Shown: positions 15,308 to 22,930 of the stretch, one piece after another | Layout: each line of letters starts with the position of its first letter | How positions within the stretch are numbered: the first letter of the stretch is position 1 | Program-made: the position numbers and the translations under genes | Origin: Ga0077560 sp046330395 | GTDB lineage: Bacteria > Actinomycetota > Thermoleophilia > Miltoncostaeales > Miltoncostaeaceae | Assembly (NCBI GenBank): GCA_046330395.1 | Contig: JAXLSS010000006.1 | Location: forward strand, 1-64,000 | Reading direction: 5' to 3' | Length of the DNA stretch: 64,000 nucleotides | The notes under the pieces: generated by a model | Database searches by the model: none | Told to the model about the DNA's origin: nothing | The model's input: only the letters and a program-made list of their open reading frames with translations

Positions 15308-15624
15308 GCGCGAGCGAGCCGGAGATCGCGGCCGCCCGCTTCTCGTGGGAGGAGGGCCAGCGCCGCATGGCGGCCGACACGTCCCACGTGCGCGGCCGTG
15401 TGGTGGACGCCGCCATGTCCGAGCTGCGCCGCCGCGTGGGGGTGACGTTCACCCTTGCCCAGCTGGTGGCCGCCTACCGCGAGGCGCCCCGCTGGTTCGC
15501 CCCCCTGGCGCACGACCTGGCGCCCCGCGACCCCGGCGCCTGGGACGAGTCGCTCACCATGGACGCGGCGTTCGCCCGCTACGCGCGCCTGGCCGGGGAT
15601 GCACCGGGGCGGGGCCGCCGATGA
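15304..15624 (+). CDS. Hypothetical protein following DUF501 (106 aa)
   Basis: The ATG overlaps the DUF501 stop and its own stop overlaps the next ATG, so it belongs to a coupled trio. Mostly helical, with FSWEEGQRRMAADTSHVRGRVVDAAMSELRRRVG followed by TFTLAQLVAAYREAPRWFAPLAHDLAPRDPGAWDESLTMDAAF. No membrane segment or known domain. The repeated Trp/Arg helices could bind a protein partner. Confidence 0.7.
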   Translation: MSASEPEIAAARFSWEEGQRRMAADTSHVRGRVVDAAMSELRRRVGVTFTLAQLVAAYREAPRWFAPLAHDLAPRDPGAWDESLTMDAAFARYARLAGDAPGRGRR

Positions 15625-15818
15625 CCGCCGATCGCTCCGCCCGCGCCCGCCGGCCCCCGAAGCGCAAGGTCACCCTGGCGCTGGCCCTGGTGCTGATCGC
15701 GCTGGCCGCCGTGGTGGGGCTTGTGGTGGGCCTCACCGCCGGATCGAACCGTGCCGGCGAGCCGTCGGTGACGCTGGAGCGCGACGTGCCCGTGGTGACG
15801 GTCACCCCGGGGCAGTGA
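15621..15818 (+). CDS. Small single-pass membrane protein (65 aa)
   Basis: A basic N-terminus (RSARARRPPKRK), one strong transmembrane helix (TLALALVLIALAAVVGLVVGL) and a short extracytoplasmic tail. The positive-inside rule puts the N-terminus in the cytoplasm. ATG overlaps the previous stop. Function unknown; its place in the ftsB-DUF501 operon hints at a link to the cell envelope or division. Confidence 0.65.
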   Translation: MTADRSARARRPPKRKVTLALALVLIALAAVVGLVVGLTAGSNRAGEPSVTLERDVPVVTVTPGQ

Positions 15819-15984
15819 ACCGCAGGGGCGATGGCGAGGTTTGACCCGGGTCGGCGGCGCGCAACTCGCCAAAGCCACCCATCCATGGCGAATTCGGGCG
15901 GGAAGGTGCCGTAAACGCCCCCAAAGCCTCTAGTGGGGCTTCCCCGCCGCGTGCTGCGGGTCGATCCTGGTGTCGAGACGAAAG

Positions 15985-16341
15985 ATGAGCACGCAACCAC
16001 TTCACATCCCCGTCGCCCACCTCCCCGACGTCCGCCTCATCGGCCGGGCCGGGATCATCTCGGTGGCGCACCACATCGTCACGATCCGCTCCACGCCGAT
16101 GGAGCAGGCCGAACAGATGCGGCGCCTGCGGCTGGCACACCGGGTGTGGCTGCGCGCCACCGGCACCGACGACTACGACGTGGAGTCGTGGGAGTCGTTC
16201 TACCACCACCCCGAGTACCCCACGTGGACGGATCTGCGGGAGCTGCTCGTGGCGATGAGCGACGGTGAACCCGGCTGGCGCAGCGGCATCGACCTGGTCA
16301 CCGCGGTGCAGCGCGTCACCGCGGCCTCGCCGCTCCGCTAG
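15985..16341 (+). CDS. Hypothetical protein (118 aa)
   Basis: The ATG at 15985 follows a GAAAG-like Shine-Dalgarno and gives MSTQPLHIPVAHLPDVRLIGRAG. Rich in His/Trp/Tyr (VWLRATGTDDYDVESWESFYHHPEYPTWTDLREL), no membrane segment, no recognised family. It converges with the DUF4062 gene; the stops are about 10 bp apart. Confidence 0.55.
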   Translation: MSTQPLHIPVAHLPDVRLIGRAGIISVAHHIVTIRSTPMEQAEQMRRLRLAHRVWLRATGTDDYDVESWESFYHHPEYPTWTDLRELLVAMSDGEPGWRSGIDLVTAVQRVTAASPLR

Positions 16342-16351
16342 GTCCGGGGGA

Positions 16352-17473
16352 TCACGCGGGCTCACTCGCGGACGCGACGCCCCCCAGGGCGCGGTGGACG
16401 CTGCCGGCCACCGAGGCCGCCACGTCGGGGTCGGTGAGGTGGCGGGCACGCACCACCAGCGGCGCCTCCGGCCCCAGGACGCGCGCCGGCGGTCCGCCGT
16501 TGCGGGCACCCATGGCCCGGGCGGCCGCGTCGCCGTACGGCAGCCCGTCGGCGTTGGCGACCGCCAGCTGCAGTCCCACCAGCACGGGGTTCGGCGGGTC
16601 GTCCAGCCGCCCCCACGCGGCGCTCGCGATGCGCAGGCCGGCGGCCACGAAGGCGCTGATGCGCGTGGGATCCAGCATGCGCGTCCCGGAGGCCGCGGTG
16701 CCGGCCACCGGCCCCTCCATGATGATGGCGCCGTTGATGCACAGGGCCAGGGCCACGCGCTCCTGGGTGTGCCCCGGCCCGCGCTGGGTCACCTGCACGC
16801 CGTCGGCGCTGTAGGCGTCGGTGAAGATGGTGCCGGGCGCCACCATGCCGTGCTCGCGCAGCACATCGCCCAGCACCCCCGGCAGCACGTCGGCGGTGAG
16901 CGCCTCCGCGCTGATGGCCAGGATCGTCTCGCCGGGCACCACCACCAGGCACGCGCCGTTGCGGCCGCGTGATGCCCAGTCCAGCCAGGGCGGCAGATCG
17001 ATGAGCCGGCTCACCCGCTCGGAGAGCTCGTCCGCGCCCACATCGTGCTGCTGCCGCCAGACGTTGAGCGCCTGCACGATCTCGCGGCCCAGCCCGTCCG
17101 GGGTGGTGAAGTGCACGCGGAAGCGCCCGCCACCCCACCCGCTGGACACGCGGGCCAGGAAACGCTCCTGCGGGTGGTCGCGTTCGACGCCGTCCTGCAC
17201 GAACACCAAGATGGGTTTGCCGAGCTCGACGGCCTCGTCGTACTCGGTTTCGCATGGGCTGCGACCGTCCTCGGCCCCGTACCGGCCGCCCAGGATCAGC
17301 ACGAACACGTCGGCGCGGTGGATGGTCTCGAGATCGTCGGCGCGGATGAGGATGTACGGCACCGTCCGCTCGGAGACGTGCCATGACCATCCCATCCGGG
17401 TGATGGCGGCCATCGCCGCCCGCCGTTCCTCGGAGAGGCCCGTCATGGCCGAGCTGATGAACACCGTGGGCAT
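16352..17473 (-). CDS. DUF4062-domain protein, candidate defence or NAD-related effector
   Basis: 373 residues from the ATG giving MPTVFISSAMTGLSEERRAAM. The N-terminal ~110 residues match DUF4062: VFISS.M..L.EER, the ADVFVLILGGRYG strand, the ETEYDEAVELGKPILVFVQDG block. This is a Rossmann/TIR-like fold often found in NTPase or sensor fusions of anti-phage systems. The C-terminal ~250 residues, with ACLVVVPGETILAISAEALTADVL and ALALCINGAIIMEGPV, were not recognised and may sense or bind a ligand. A TATGTT box 8 nt upstream of the ATG suggests a leaderless transcript. It lies 2 kb from the TIR cassette. Confidence 0.72.
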   Translation of the reverse strand: MPTVFISSAMTGLSEERRAAMAAITRMGWSWHVSERTVPYILIRADDLETIHRADVFVLILGGRYGAEDGRSPCETEYDEAVELGKPILVFVQDGVERDHPQERFLARVSSGWGGGRFRVHFTTPDGLGREIVQALNVWRQQHDVGADELSERVSRLIDLPPWLDWASRGRNGACLVVVPGETILAISAEALTADVLPGVLGDVLREHGMVAPGTIFTDAYSADGVQVTQRGPGHTQERVALALCINGAIIMEGPVAGTAASGTRMLDPTRISAFVAAGLRIASAAWGRLDDPPNPVLVGLQLAVANADGLPYGDAAARAMGARNGGPPARVLGPEAPLVVRARHLTDPDVAASVAGSVHRALGGVASASEPA

Positions 17474-17481
17474 GCCGCGCC

Positions 17482-17487
17482 AACATA
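17482..17487 (-). promoter_or_regulatory. -10 box of the DUF4062 gene (leaderless type)
   Basis: On the minus strand TATGTT ends 8 nt before the ATG at 17473, with no Shine-Dalgarno. Confidence 0.4.
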
Positions 17488-17679
17488 CGTCGCGGCGCGA
17501 CGCCCGCTGGCACGAAATCACGTGAATTGCAGCAAGAACGTGCTGATCACGCGAGTCGGCACCCCACGTGCGCGATGCGCCCGCGCCCCGGTGGGGAAAC
17601 GCACCCGGAGCGCGCACACGCATTCATCGCGGATGCGCCCCGGCCCGGGAGATCTCGCTGCACCGGCCCCGCCCCGGCC

Positions 17680-18684
17680 TCAGGGCGCGGGCGCCGTCCA
17701 GAATGCCGCCAGGGCCGGGTCGTCGGTGACGCCGCGCTCGATGAGGGCGTGGATGGCGGGCAGCGCCTCCCGGCGCAGGTACACGTGGCGCTGACCCACG
17801 CTGGGCTTCTCCCCCAGCAGACCGGCGCGCAGCAGGGCCTCGCCCACCTCCAGGGCCTCGTGCCGCTGATCGGCCGGCGCCCCCCGATACAGGTGGTCGA
17901 ACGCGGTGTGGAAGCCCCCGCCCACCTTGCCCAGGCGCAGCAGCCGCTGCAGCACGCGGCGCGCGTGGCGCCGCCGCCAGCACGGGTCGCCGTCGATGGT
18001 GGGTGGTGCGGCCGGCACCTCGTCCCCGCCGCCCGCCTCCGGGTCGCCCCACAGGCCCCACCCGCGCAGGTGGCCCACCAGCTCGGGGCGCACATCGTCG
18101 CCCTCCACGGGCACCCCTCGCGCCAGCAGCGTGAGGGCCACCTCCACCGGGTGGGCGTCCACCGCCTCGGCCAGCGGCACCAGAGGGGAGCCGGTGCCGG
18201 GGCGGGGCGTGCCAAGGTCCAGCTCGGCGGGGTCGCCGGGGAGCCCGTCGGGCAGCCGTGCCACGCGCACCCGCTGCGCGTCCGGGTGCCGTTCGGTGAG
18301 CGCCAGCCCGGCCAGGTCGGCCTCGGCGCCCGGCACGGCCAGGGCCACCCAGCCCATCCAGTCCAGGAACCGCACGCCCTTGGGATCTGCGCCGGCGTCG
18401 ATGGCGGCGCCGAGCGACCGCACCAGCACCGTGGCGGGTCCACGGGGCGCGAACACGGCGGCGTCCGCGGCCCGCACGGGCACCACCCACACCGCGGTCC
18501 CGTCGTCCAGCGCACCCGCCCACACCCACAGCGTCACGGACCGCCCGTGCAGGGTGCCCGCGGACGCCCCCAGGGTGGCGGACACGGCCTCGTCGGCATC
18601 GCCGCGCTGCCAGGCGGCAAGCCCGCGCGCCACCTCCCCCGGTTCCCGGGCGAGGTCGGACAGGCGCACTTGGGCGGATGCCAT
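17680..18684 (-). CDS. Hypothetical protein (334 aa)
   Basis: Not recognised. The N-terminal half is rich in beta strands with Trp-containing pieces (SVTLWVWAGALDDGTAVWVVPV, FLDWMGWVALAVPGA). The C-terminal third is basic and helical (CWRRRHARRVLQRLLRLGKVGGGF, then YLRREALPAIHALIERGV), reminiscent of a winged-helix end. No signal peptide or membrane helix. ATG start. It is separated by an RNA-bearing 320-bp gap from ogt and by about 200 bp from the DUF4062 gene. Confidence 0.65.
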   Translation of the reverse strand: MASAQVRLSDLAREPGEVARGLAAWQRGDADEAVSATLGASAGTLHGRSVTLWVWAGALDDGTAVWVVPVRAADAAVFAPRGPATVLVRSLGAAIDAGADPKGVRFLDWMGWVALAVPGAEADLAGLALTERHPDAQRVRVARLPDGLPGDPAELDLGTPRPGTGSPLVPLAEAVDAHPVEVALTLLARGVPVEGDDVRPELVGHLRGWGLWGDPEAGGGDEVPAAPPTIDGDPCWRRRHARRVLQRLLRLGKVGGGFHTAFDHLYRGAPADQRHEALEVGEALLRAGLLGEKPSVGQRHVYLRREALPAIHALIERGVTDDPALAAFWTAPAP

Positions 18685-18714
18685 GGGTCAACGGTAGCGG
18701 GGCCCAGGGATTGT

Positions 18715-19000
18715 GAGGCCACCACCGGTGGCCAACACGCTCCGGAAGCCGCCGCCGAACTCGGCGGCATCAACGATGGGACCCGTCAATGAGACGGGTC
18801 CACGCCGCATGTCGAAGTCTCCGCTGTCCGGGAAGCCCGAGGGCCCCGAAATTGGGGATGGTGCAGGGTGTGAGTCCCGGGAGCCAGGGATGGCGACCTC
18901 GAGCTGGGACCGGGCAGCCCGTGAGGGCGCGGTGGTGACGGTGAACGATCCGGACCCGCCATACGCAGCGCATCCGTGCGAGCCCAACCCTGTGAAAAGC
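18715..19000 (+). ncRNA. Structured RNA repeat, copy A (HEARO/omega-RNA-like candidate)
   Basis: About 285 bp with a second copy on the other strand at 37815-38096. Long stretches are shared (CGCAGGGTGTGAGTCCC-like, GACCGGGCAGCCCGTGAGGG, GCGGTGGTGACGG.GAACGATC), and a hairpin at 18780-18802 (GGACCCGTC-AATGA-GACGGGTCC) becomes GGACCCGCG-AATGA-CGCGGGTCC in copy B. Two base pairs have therefore changed with pairing kept. A 5' hairpin (GGCCACC/GGTGGCC, 18717-18733) precedes it. The pattern, ORF-less and dispersed, recalls HEARO RNAs of IscB-type elements; no nuclease gene is adjacent. This copy is antisense to both flanking genes and fills the gap 18685-19007. Confidence 0.65.
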
Positions 19001-19007
19001 AAATTCC

Positions 19008-19547
19008 CTAGACGCGGATGCGAGGCGGCTCTCCCCCGACCCGCACTCCCTCCAGGCGCAGCAACGCAACCTTCAGCGTCGGCCCCCCGCCGAAGCCCCC
19101 CAGCCGGCCGTCGCCCTGGATCACCCGGTGGCAGGGCACCACGAGGGGCAGGGGGTTGGTGGCGCAGGCGGTGCCCACCGCGCGGGCGGCGCGGGGGCGC
19201 CCGGCGCGCTCGGCCAGCTCGCCGTACCTCACCACCCGCCCGTAGGGCACCCGCGCCAGCAGGCGCAGCACCTCGCGCCGGAACGGTCCGCGCACCAGGG
19301 CCATGTCCAGGTCCACATCCGGGTGCCCGGCACGGCCGTGCAGGTAGGCCCCCACGGCCTCCGCGGCGTCCGCGAGGGCGGCGGGGTCGTGGCGCACCAC
19401 GCCCAGGTCGTCCAGCATGCGCCGCAGCAGGATGGTGTCCTCACCGGGCAGTGACACGGCCACCACGCCGCGAGTGGTGGCGGCCAGCGTCACCTCGCCC
19501 AGCGGCGAGGGCAGCGTGGTGAGGGCGATGGGCGGGGGTCCTGACAT
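19008..19547 (-). CDS. ogt: Methylated-DNA-[protein]-cysteine S-methyltransferase
   Basis: 179 residues from the ATG with GGAGGAG about 8 nt upstream (the frame is open much further). It removes methyl groups from O6-methylguanine by suicide transfer to Cys. The active site VPCHRVI is intact, preceded by VPYGRVVRYGELAERAGRPRAARAVGTA (helix-turn-helix and Arg finger) and followed by GGFGGG. The N-terminal domain is short, as in Ogt rather than Ada. It is the left neighbour of the defence-like cassette. Confidence 0.93.
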   Translation of the reverse strand: MSGPPPIALTTLPSPLGEVTLAATTRGVVAVSLPGEDTILLRRMLDDLGVVRHDPAALADAAEAVGAYLHGRAGHPDVDLDMALVRGPFRREVLRLLARVPYGRVVRYGELAERAGRPRAARAVGTACATNPLPLVVPCHRVIQGDGRLGGFGGGPTLKVALLRLEGVRVGGEPPRIRV

Positions 19548-19695
19548 GCGGGCATGCTCCTCCAGGTGGGCCCTACGGTCCACCCCGAAGGCCGGCGACC
19601 AACCGCGCCAACTCTCCTGATACTGCAAAGCCCCAGACGCGACTTTGTCGCCCGCGTGTCTCTGGTACGGACTTCGGGAAACCTCCCGAGGCTTC

Positions 19696-19724
19696 TTGAC
19701 CCCCCTTTCGGTCTTAAAGATGAT
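19696..19724 (+). promoter_or_regulatory. Candidate promoter of the SLATT/TIR cassette
   Basis: TTGACC (19696-19701) and GATGAT (19719-19724) are 17 bp apart and about 30 bp before the TTG start. The stretch is far more AT-rich than its surroundings and marks the left edge of the cassette. Confidence 0.45.
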
Positions 19725-19754
19725 GCTTAGGGATCGTTTGGGGAAGGAAGCGCT

Positions 19755-20198
19755 TTGGCGGCAGAACCTGATCCTGTTGACCCCTTTGCGACGAGACTCG
19801 CTGATGGCTCGTATGAGTGGTATCGCACACATGCGATCCGCTCCCGCAAGGCGTACAAGCTCTCCGAGACGCTGTTCGTCGTGCTTGGAGCGGCAATCCC
19901 GGTATCGGTGGTGATCGCCCCGGATAGTCCGTTGGTTCCCGCGCTGCTTGGCGCTGGCGTAGTGGTCCTCACCGGCCTCCGCTCAGTGTTTCACTGGCAG
20001 GAGAACTACCTCCGGTTTAGCGTCGCCCGTGAGGCGCTCGACGAGCAGAGGCGGCTCTACAGCACCCACGCTGCGCCCTACCAACATCAGACTACGCGGG
20101 ATCAACTGCTCGCCGCCGCTGTGACGCGCATCGAACAGGAGGAGATGCGCGCGTGGGTTGAGCTAGCTCACACGACCCGGGACAGGCGGCTCGGGTGA
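19755..20198 (+). CDS. SLATT/DUF4231-like two-TM protein, putative membrane effector
   Basis: 147 residues from a TTG start with a strong GGAAGG Shine-Dalgarno. The layout is that of SLATT/DUF4231 proteins: N-terminal WYRTHAIRSRKAYKLSET, two closely spaced transmembrane helices (about residues 38-56 and 60-79), then the diagnostic HWQENYLRFSVAREALDEQRRLY and a cytoplasmic helical tail. SLATT proteins are predicted pore-forming effectors of nucleotide-signal defence systems. Its stop overlaps the next gene's GTG by 4 nt, so membrane protein and TIR-like partners are probably made together. Lower GC and freer codon use than the flanks suggest recent transfer. Confidence 0.72.
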   Translation: MAAEPDPVDPFATRLADGSYEWYRTHAIRSRKAYKLSETLFVVLGAAIPVSVVIAPDSPLVPALLGAGVVVLTGLRSVFHWQENYLRFSVAREALDEQRRLYSTHAAPYQHQTTRDQLLAAAVTRIEQEEMRAWVELAHTTRDRRLG

Positions 20199-21025
20199 AG
20201 CGCATCGTCGTGACCGGGGTCGATGCCAACGGACTGCGGTTCGCGGCCGACGTTGCCGCTCTCCTCGGTCCGGCTTTACCCGACGTCTCCGTTTCCACGC
20301 CCGACCTGCGCATCGAACACGTCGATCTACGTGCCGACGGAGCGATCCTGTGCATCACGCGAACCGGGCTAGCGACTGATGATGTGTTCCTCCTCACGGG
20401 TGCCCTGCACGGCGCAATCGGCGAAAGGGCGCCGCTGGTACCACTCCTGCTCGACATGACGCCGGACGACATCAGCCTGACGCCGCTCGGTCTATTCCAA
20501 GCCGCGACCGTCCACCGGGTTGACATGCGTGCGTTGGCGGCCGAACTCGGCTCACCACTGGACGACCAAGCGATGGACCAATCCTGGGACGCCTTCTATG
20601 AAGCCACCCGCCGCATCCCCGGCCTATTGCCTCCAGACATCACGGTGTCGCTTGGCGTTCAGTCACGCTTCTTCAATTTCCGCTTTCGTGCCAACAGTGA
20701 CGGCAGCAACGACAACGCGCTGTGGGCGGACACGATCGGCAGGATCCTTCCCACACTGCCCGACAGCCCCCTCAAAGTGCCGTCGTTCGCCCTCGAGACG
20801 CTTGCTGCGCTTGACGTCGATTTGAGTCGTTGGATTGAAACACCTGCGTTGCTGTCGCGCGCGCCACCGCATATCGGACTCTTAGACGAGTCGCTTCGGA
20901 CGAAATTCCGCGCAGATCCCCGCCTACTCGCGCGACGTCTTCGCGACGGGTTGCCCACCAACGGGGTGATGGACACCTTCTTCGTCACTGGCGACAACAT
21001 GGTCTTTGCACCACAATCCCGATGA
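20195..21025 (+). CDS. TIR-like protein lacking the catalytic Glu (pseudo-TIR)
   Basis: 276 residues, paralogous to the next gene across most of its length. The GAILCITRTGL strand matches VGVLCLTSDSV, FLLTGAL matches FEAGAIL, and DQSWDAFYEATRRIPGLLP matches DQAWHAFRIQIGQIPDLLP. At the TIR catalytic position (Glu75 downstream) it has Leu67, and the Trp before it is Asp, so NAD hydrolysis is unlikely. The C-terminal half (from about 150) is divergent. It could be a regulatory, sensor or assembly partner of the active TIR. GTGA and ATGA overlaps tie it to both neighbours. Confidence 0.65.
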   Translation: MKRIVVTGVDANGLRFAADVAALLGPALPDVSVSTPDLRIEHVDLRADGAILCITRTGLATDDVFLLTGALHGAIGERAPLVPLLLDMTPDDISLTPLGLFQAATVHRVDMRALAAELGSPLDDQAMDQSWDAFYEATRRIPGLLPPDITVSLGVQSRFFNFRFRANSDGSNDNALWADTIGRILPTLPDSPLKVPSFALETLAALDVDLSRWIETPALLSRAPPHIGLLDESLRTKFRADPRLLARRLRDGLPTNGVMDTFFVTGDNMVFAPQSR

Positions 21026-22077
21026 GTGTCTTCCTGAGTTGGTCAGGTCCGCGGGGCCGTCAACTGGCAAGCGCAACGTCGCAACTCTTGCGCGCGACCG
21101 TGCCACAAGCCCGTCCATGGATGTCGACCGACATCCGCCGTGGCAGCCCATGGGCAATCGAACTGCTTGCGAGCCTACGCGACGCGAAGGTGGGCGTTCT
21201 CTGCCTAACCAGCGACTCTGTCGGGTCCCCGTGGATCCAGTTCGAAGCCGGGGCGATTCTGGGGGTATCGAGGAGCGTGTCCGCCATTGCTTCCCTCGCC
21301 TTTGATGTCCCCGCAGACCGATTTCGGACGGGTGCGCTCTCGCGTTACTCGACGTTCGCTTGTGAGGCGGAGCCCGTCCGCGAACTCCTCGACCTCGTTG
21401 CGCGCACGGAGGGGGCGGACTCCTTGAGAGGCGAAGCGTTCGATCAGGCGTGGCACGCATTCCGTATTCAGATTGGACAGATACCTGACCTATTACCGGT
21501 GCCATTCGATCTTGTGAGGTGGAGGCCCGATGGTCTGCTTGTTACCCGCGTCGATCTCGATGCCGACATCGAGTGGTCAGCGCTCCTGGAGGCTCTATTT
21601 CCGGACCTGCCTCCAGAGCGTTGGAGCGGACTTCGGTACCTAGACTTGGAGGGTCACCGCTGGATACCAACGCCGCGGCGTGCTGCTGATATAACCCTGC
21701 CGCGGATCGTCGCGCTGCACCCCGACCTTGACAGTCACTACCTTGCAAGTGCAGCGCTTGCTGGTTCCGCGCTCTCGCAGTCGCTTGACGTCATTCCTAC
21801 AGAGACCCGCGCCAGGGCAACCCTCCGGCGCGATCTTGACGCGCTGGTCGCGAGCCAAGACAACTACGTGTCCGAGCACGGCAGCTATGCGGCGACGCTC
21901 GAACAGCTCGACTTCCACCCCGCCTTCGGCAACGAGATCGAGATTGTGAGCGGACCGAACGGCTGGGCTGCGAAGGCTAGCCGCCCTGAGAGCGCCGTAG
22001 CCTGGGGGGTGCGTATCGGCGACGGCGCCGGCAACTTCGCCGACCGAGAGGAGGCCGCAGTTTTCGCTCTCTACTGA
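21022..22077 (+). CDS. TIR domain protein with pilin-like C-terminal domain
   Basis: 351 residues. The TIR-like domain (1 to ~125) opens MSVFLSWSGPRG and includes STDIRRGSPW, GVLCLTSDSV and the catalytic-site motif WIQFEAGAIL with Glu75, so it may hydrolyse NAD+. A middle region (about 126-260) is shared with the upstream paralogue. The last ~90 residues look like the globular part of type IV pilins/pseudopilins: a helix ATLRRDLDALVASQDNYVSEHGSYAATLEQL, then EIEIVSGPNGWAAKAS and strands; the hydrophobic pilin N-helix and prepilin site are absent. A cytoplasmic ligand-binding or oligomerising role is inferred. ATG overlaps the previous stop. Confidence 0.7.
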   Translation: MSVFLSWSGPRGRQLASATSQLLRATVPQARPWMSTDIRRGSPWAIELLASLRDAKVGVLCLTSDSVGSPWIQFEAGAILGVSRSVSAIASLAFDVPADRFRTGALSRYSTFACEAEPVRELLDLVARTEGADSLRGEAFDQAWHAFRIQIGQIPDLLPVPFDLVRWRPDGLLVTRVDLDADIEWSALLEALFPDLPPERWSGLRYLDLEGHRWIPTPRRAADITLPRIVALHPDLDSHYLASAALAGSALSQSLDVIPTETRARATLRRDLDALVASQDNYVSEHGSYAATLEQLDFHPAFGNEIEIVSGPNGWAAKASRPESAVAWGVRIGDGAGNFADREEAAVFALY

Positions 22078-22128
22078 CTCCTTCGCATATCGCGCGCGGC
22101 CGGGCGTCACGGGGTCAACGTGGCCGCG

Positions 22129-22848
22129 TCAAAGGCGGCGCACCCGCAGCGTGTAGAAGCTGTCCACGTATCCCTTGCTGGAGTTCCCGATGAAGTGCAC
22201 CCGGTAGCGACCGGGGTCGCGCACCGTGAACTGGTACTTGCCGGTTGCGGGCAGGGGGTGGGTGGCCAGCCGGCGCCAGGCGCGGCCGTTCTTGACCTCC
22301 AGGGCCACCTTGCCCGCCTGGTTGGCCTTGGGCGTGTCCACCTTCCCGCGGATGGGGAACGAGTGCAGCGGTGCCACCGACGGCGAGGTGTCGGTGATGC
22401 GGGGCGACACGGTGATGACGATGCCGCCGCTGGTGGCGGCCGACGCGGCGGTGCCGCTGGTGAGGGTGCTGGCCGTGACGGTGGCCACCAGGCCCACCGG
22501 CGACTGGAAGGCAGTGGTGGGGAACAGGTGGAACACGCCGTCGGTGGTGGCGCACGACACCGGGCTGGACACCGCCGCACCGGTCTTGTGGTCCACCAGC
22601 TGCACCTGCCCGCCCGTGCCGAGGCAGCCGGTGACCGGGGCCCCCGCGTCGTCGGTGACCTGCACGAGGAACTCCTGCAGGTAGGACATCCCCAGCATCT
22701 CGTACACGTGCACGCCGCTGGCCGTGCCCACGTCGCGGAAGCCCTGCGCGGGCTTCAGCGTGAGCACCGCCGTGGTGGCGTTGGCCGTGGAGACGGCGGT
22801 GAACAGGGCGGCGGCCCCCGCCAGGGCCACTCGGGTGCGTGCGGTCAT
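22129..22848 (-). CDS. Secreted protein with C-terminal Ig-like domain
   Basis: 239 residues. The ATG with AGGAAGG upstream starts a signal peptide (MTARTRVALAGAAALFTAVSTANA, cleavage near TANA-TTA). The mature protein is beta-rich with two Cys pairs. The C-terminal ~80 residues (FPIRGKVDTPKANQAGK, RAWRRLATHPLPATGKYQF, GRYRVHFIGN) resemble the bacterial Ig-like module common in secreted proteins of Solirubrobacterales-type actinobacteria. Surface or extracellular role; no enzyme motif. Confidence 0.72.
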   Translation of the reverse strand: MTARTRVALAGAAALFTAVSTANATTAVLTLKPAQGFRDVGTASGVHVYEMLGMSYLQEFLVQVTDDAGAPVTGCLGTGGQVQLVDHKTGAAVSSPVSCATTDGVFHLFPTTAFQSPVGLVATVTASTLTSGTAASAATSGGIVITVSPRITDTSPSVAPLHSFPIRGKVDTPKANQAGKVALEVKNGRAWRRLATHPLPATGKYQFTVRDPGRYRVHFIGNSSKGYVDSFYTLRVRRL

Positions 22849-22930
22849 CTCTCGCCTTCCTGGAAGCGTGGTCGGTAGGGAGGAGCGAGCTCCACCGTTC
22901 CGGGGGGCCCGCCGATCCTCCCAGAAAACC

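Noticed and set aside
15819..15984. Possible third copy or fragment of the structured RNA (ATGGCGAGGTTTGACC-like stretch)
   Set aside because: Only short scattered matches; the conserved core is missing.
18770..19069. 99-codon minus-strand open frame inside the RNA repeat
   Set aside because: The region is explained better by a structured RNA with covarying stems; the peptide has no domain and is not kept in frame in the second copy.
19548..22128. Search for att sites, tRNA or transposase flanking the low-GC cassette
   Set aside because: No direct repeats, tRNA fragment or recombinase were seen at either edge; transfer is inferred only from composition and gene content.
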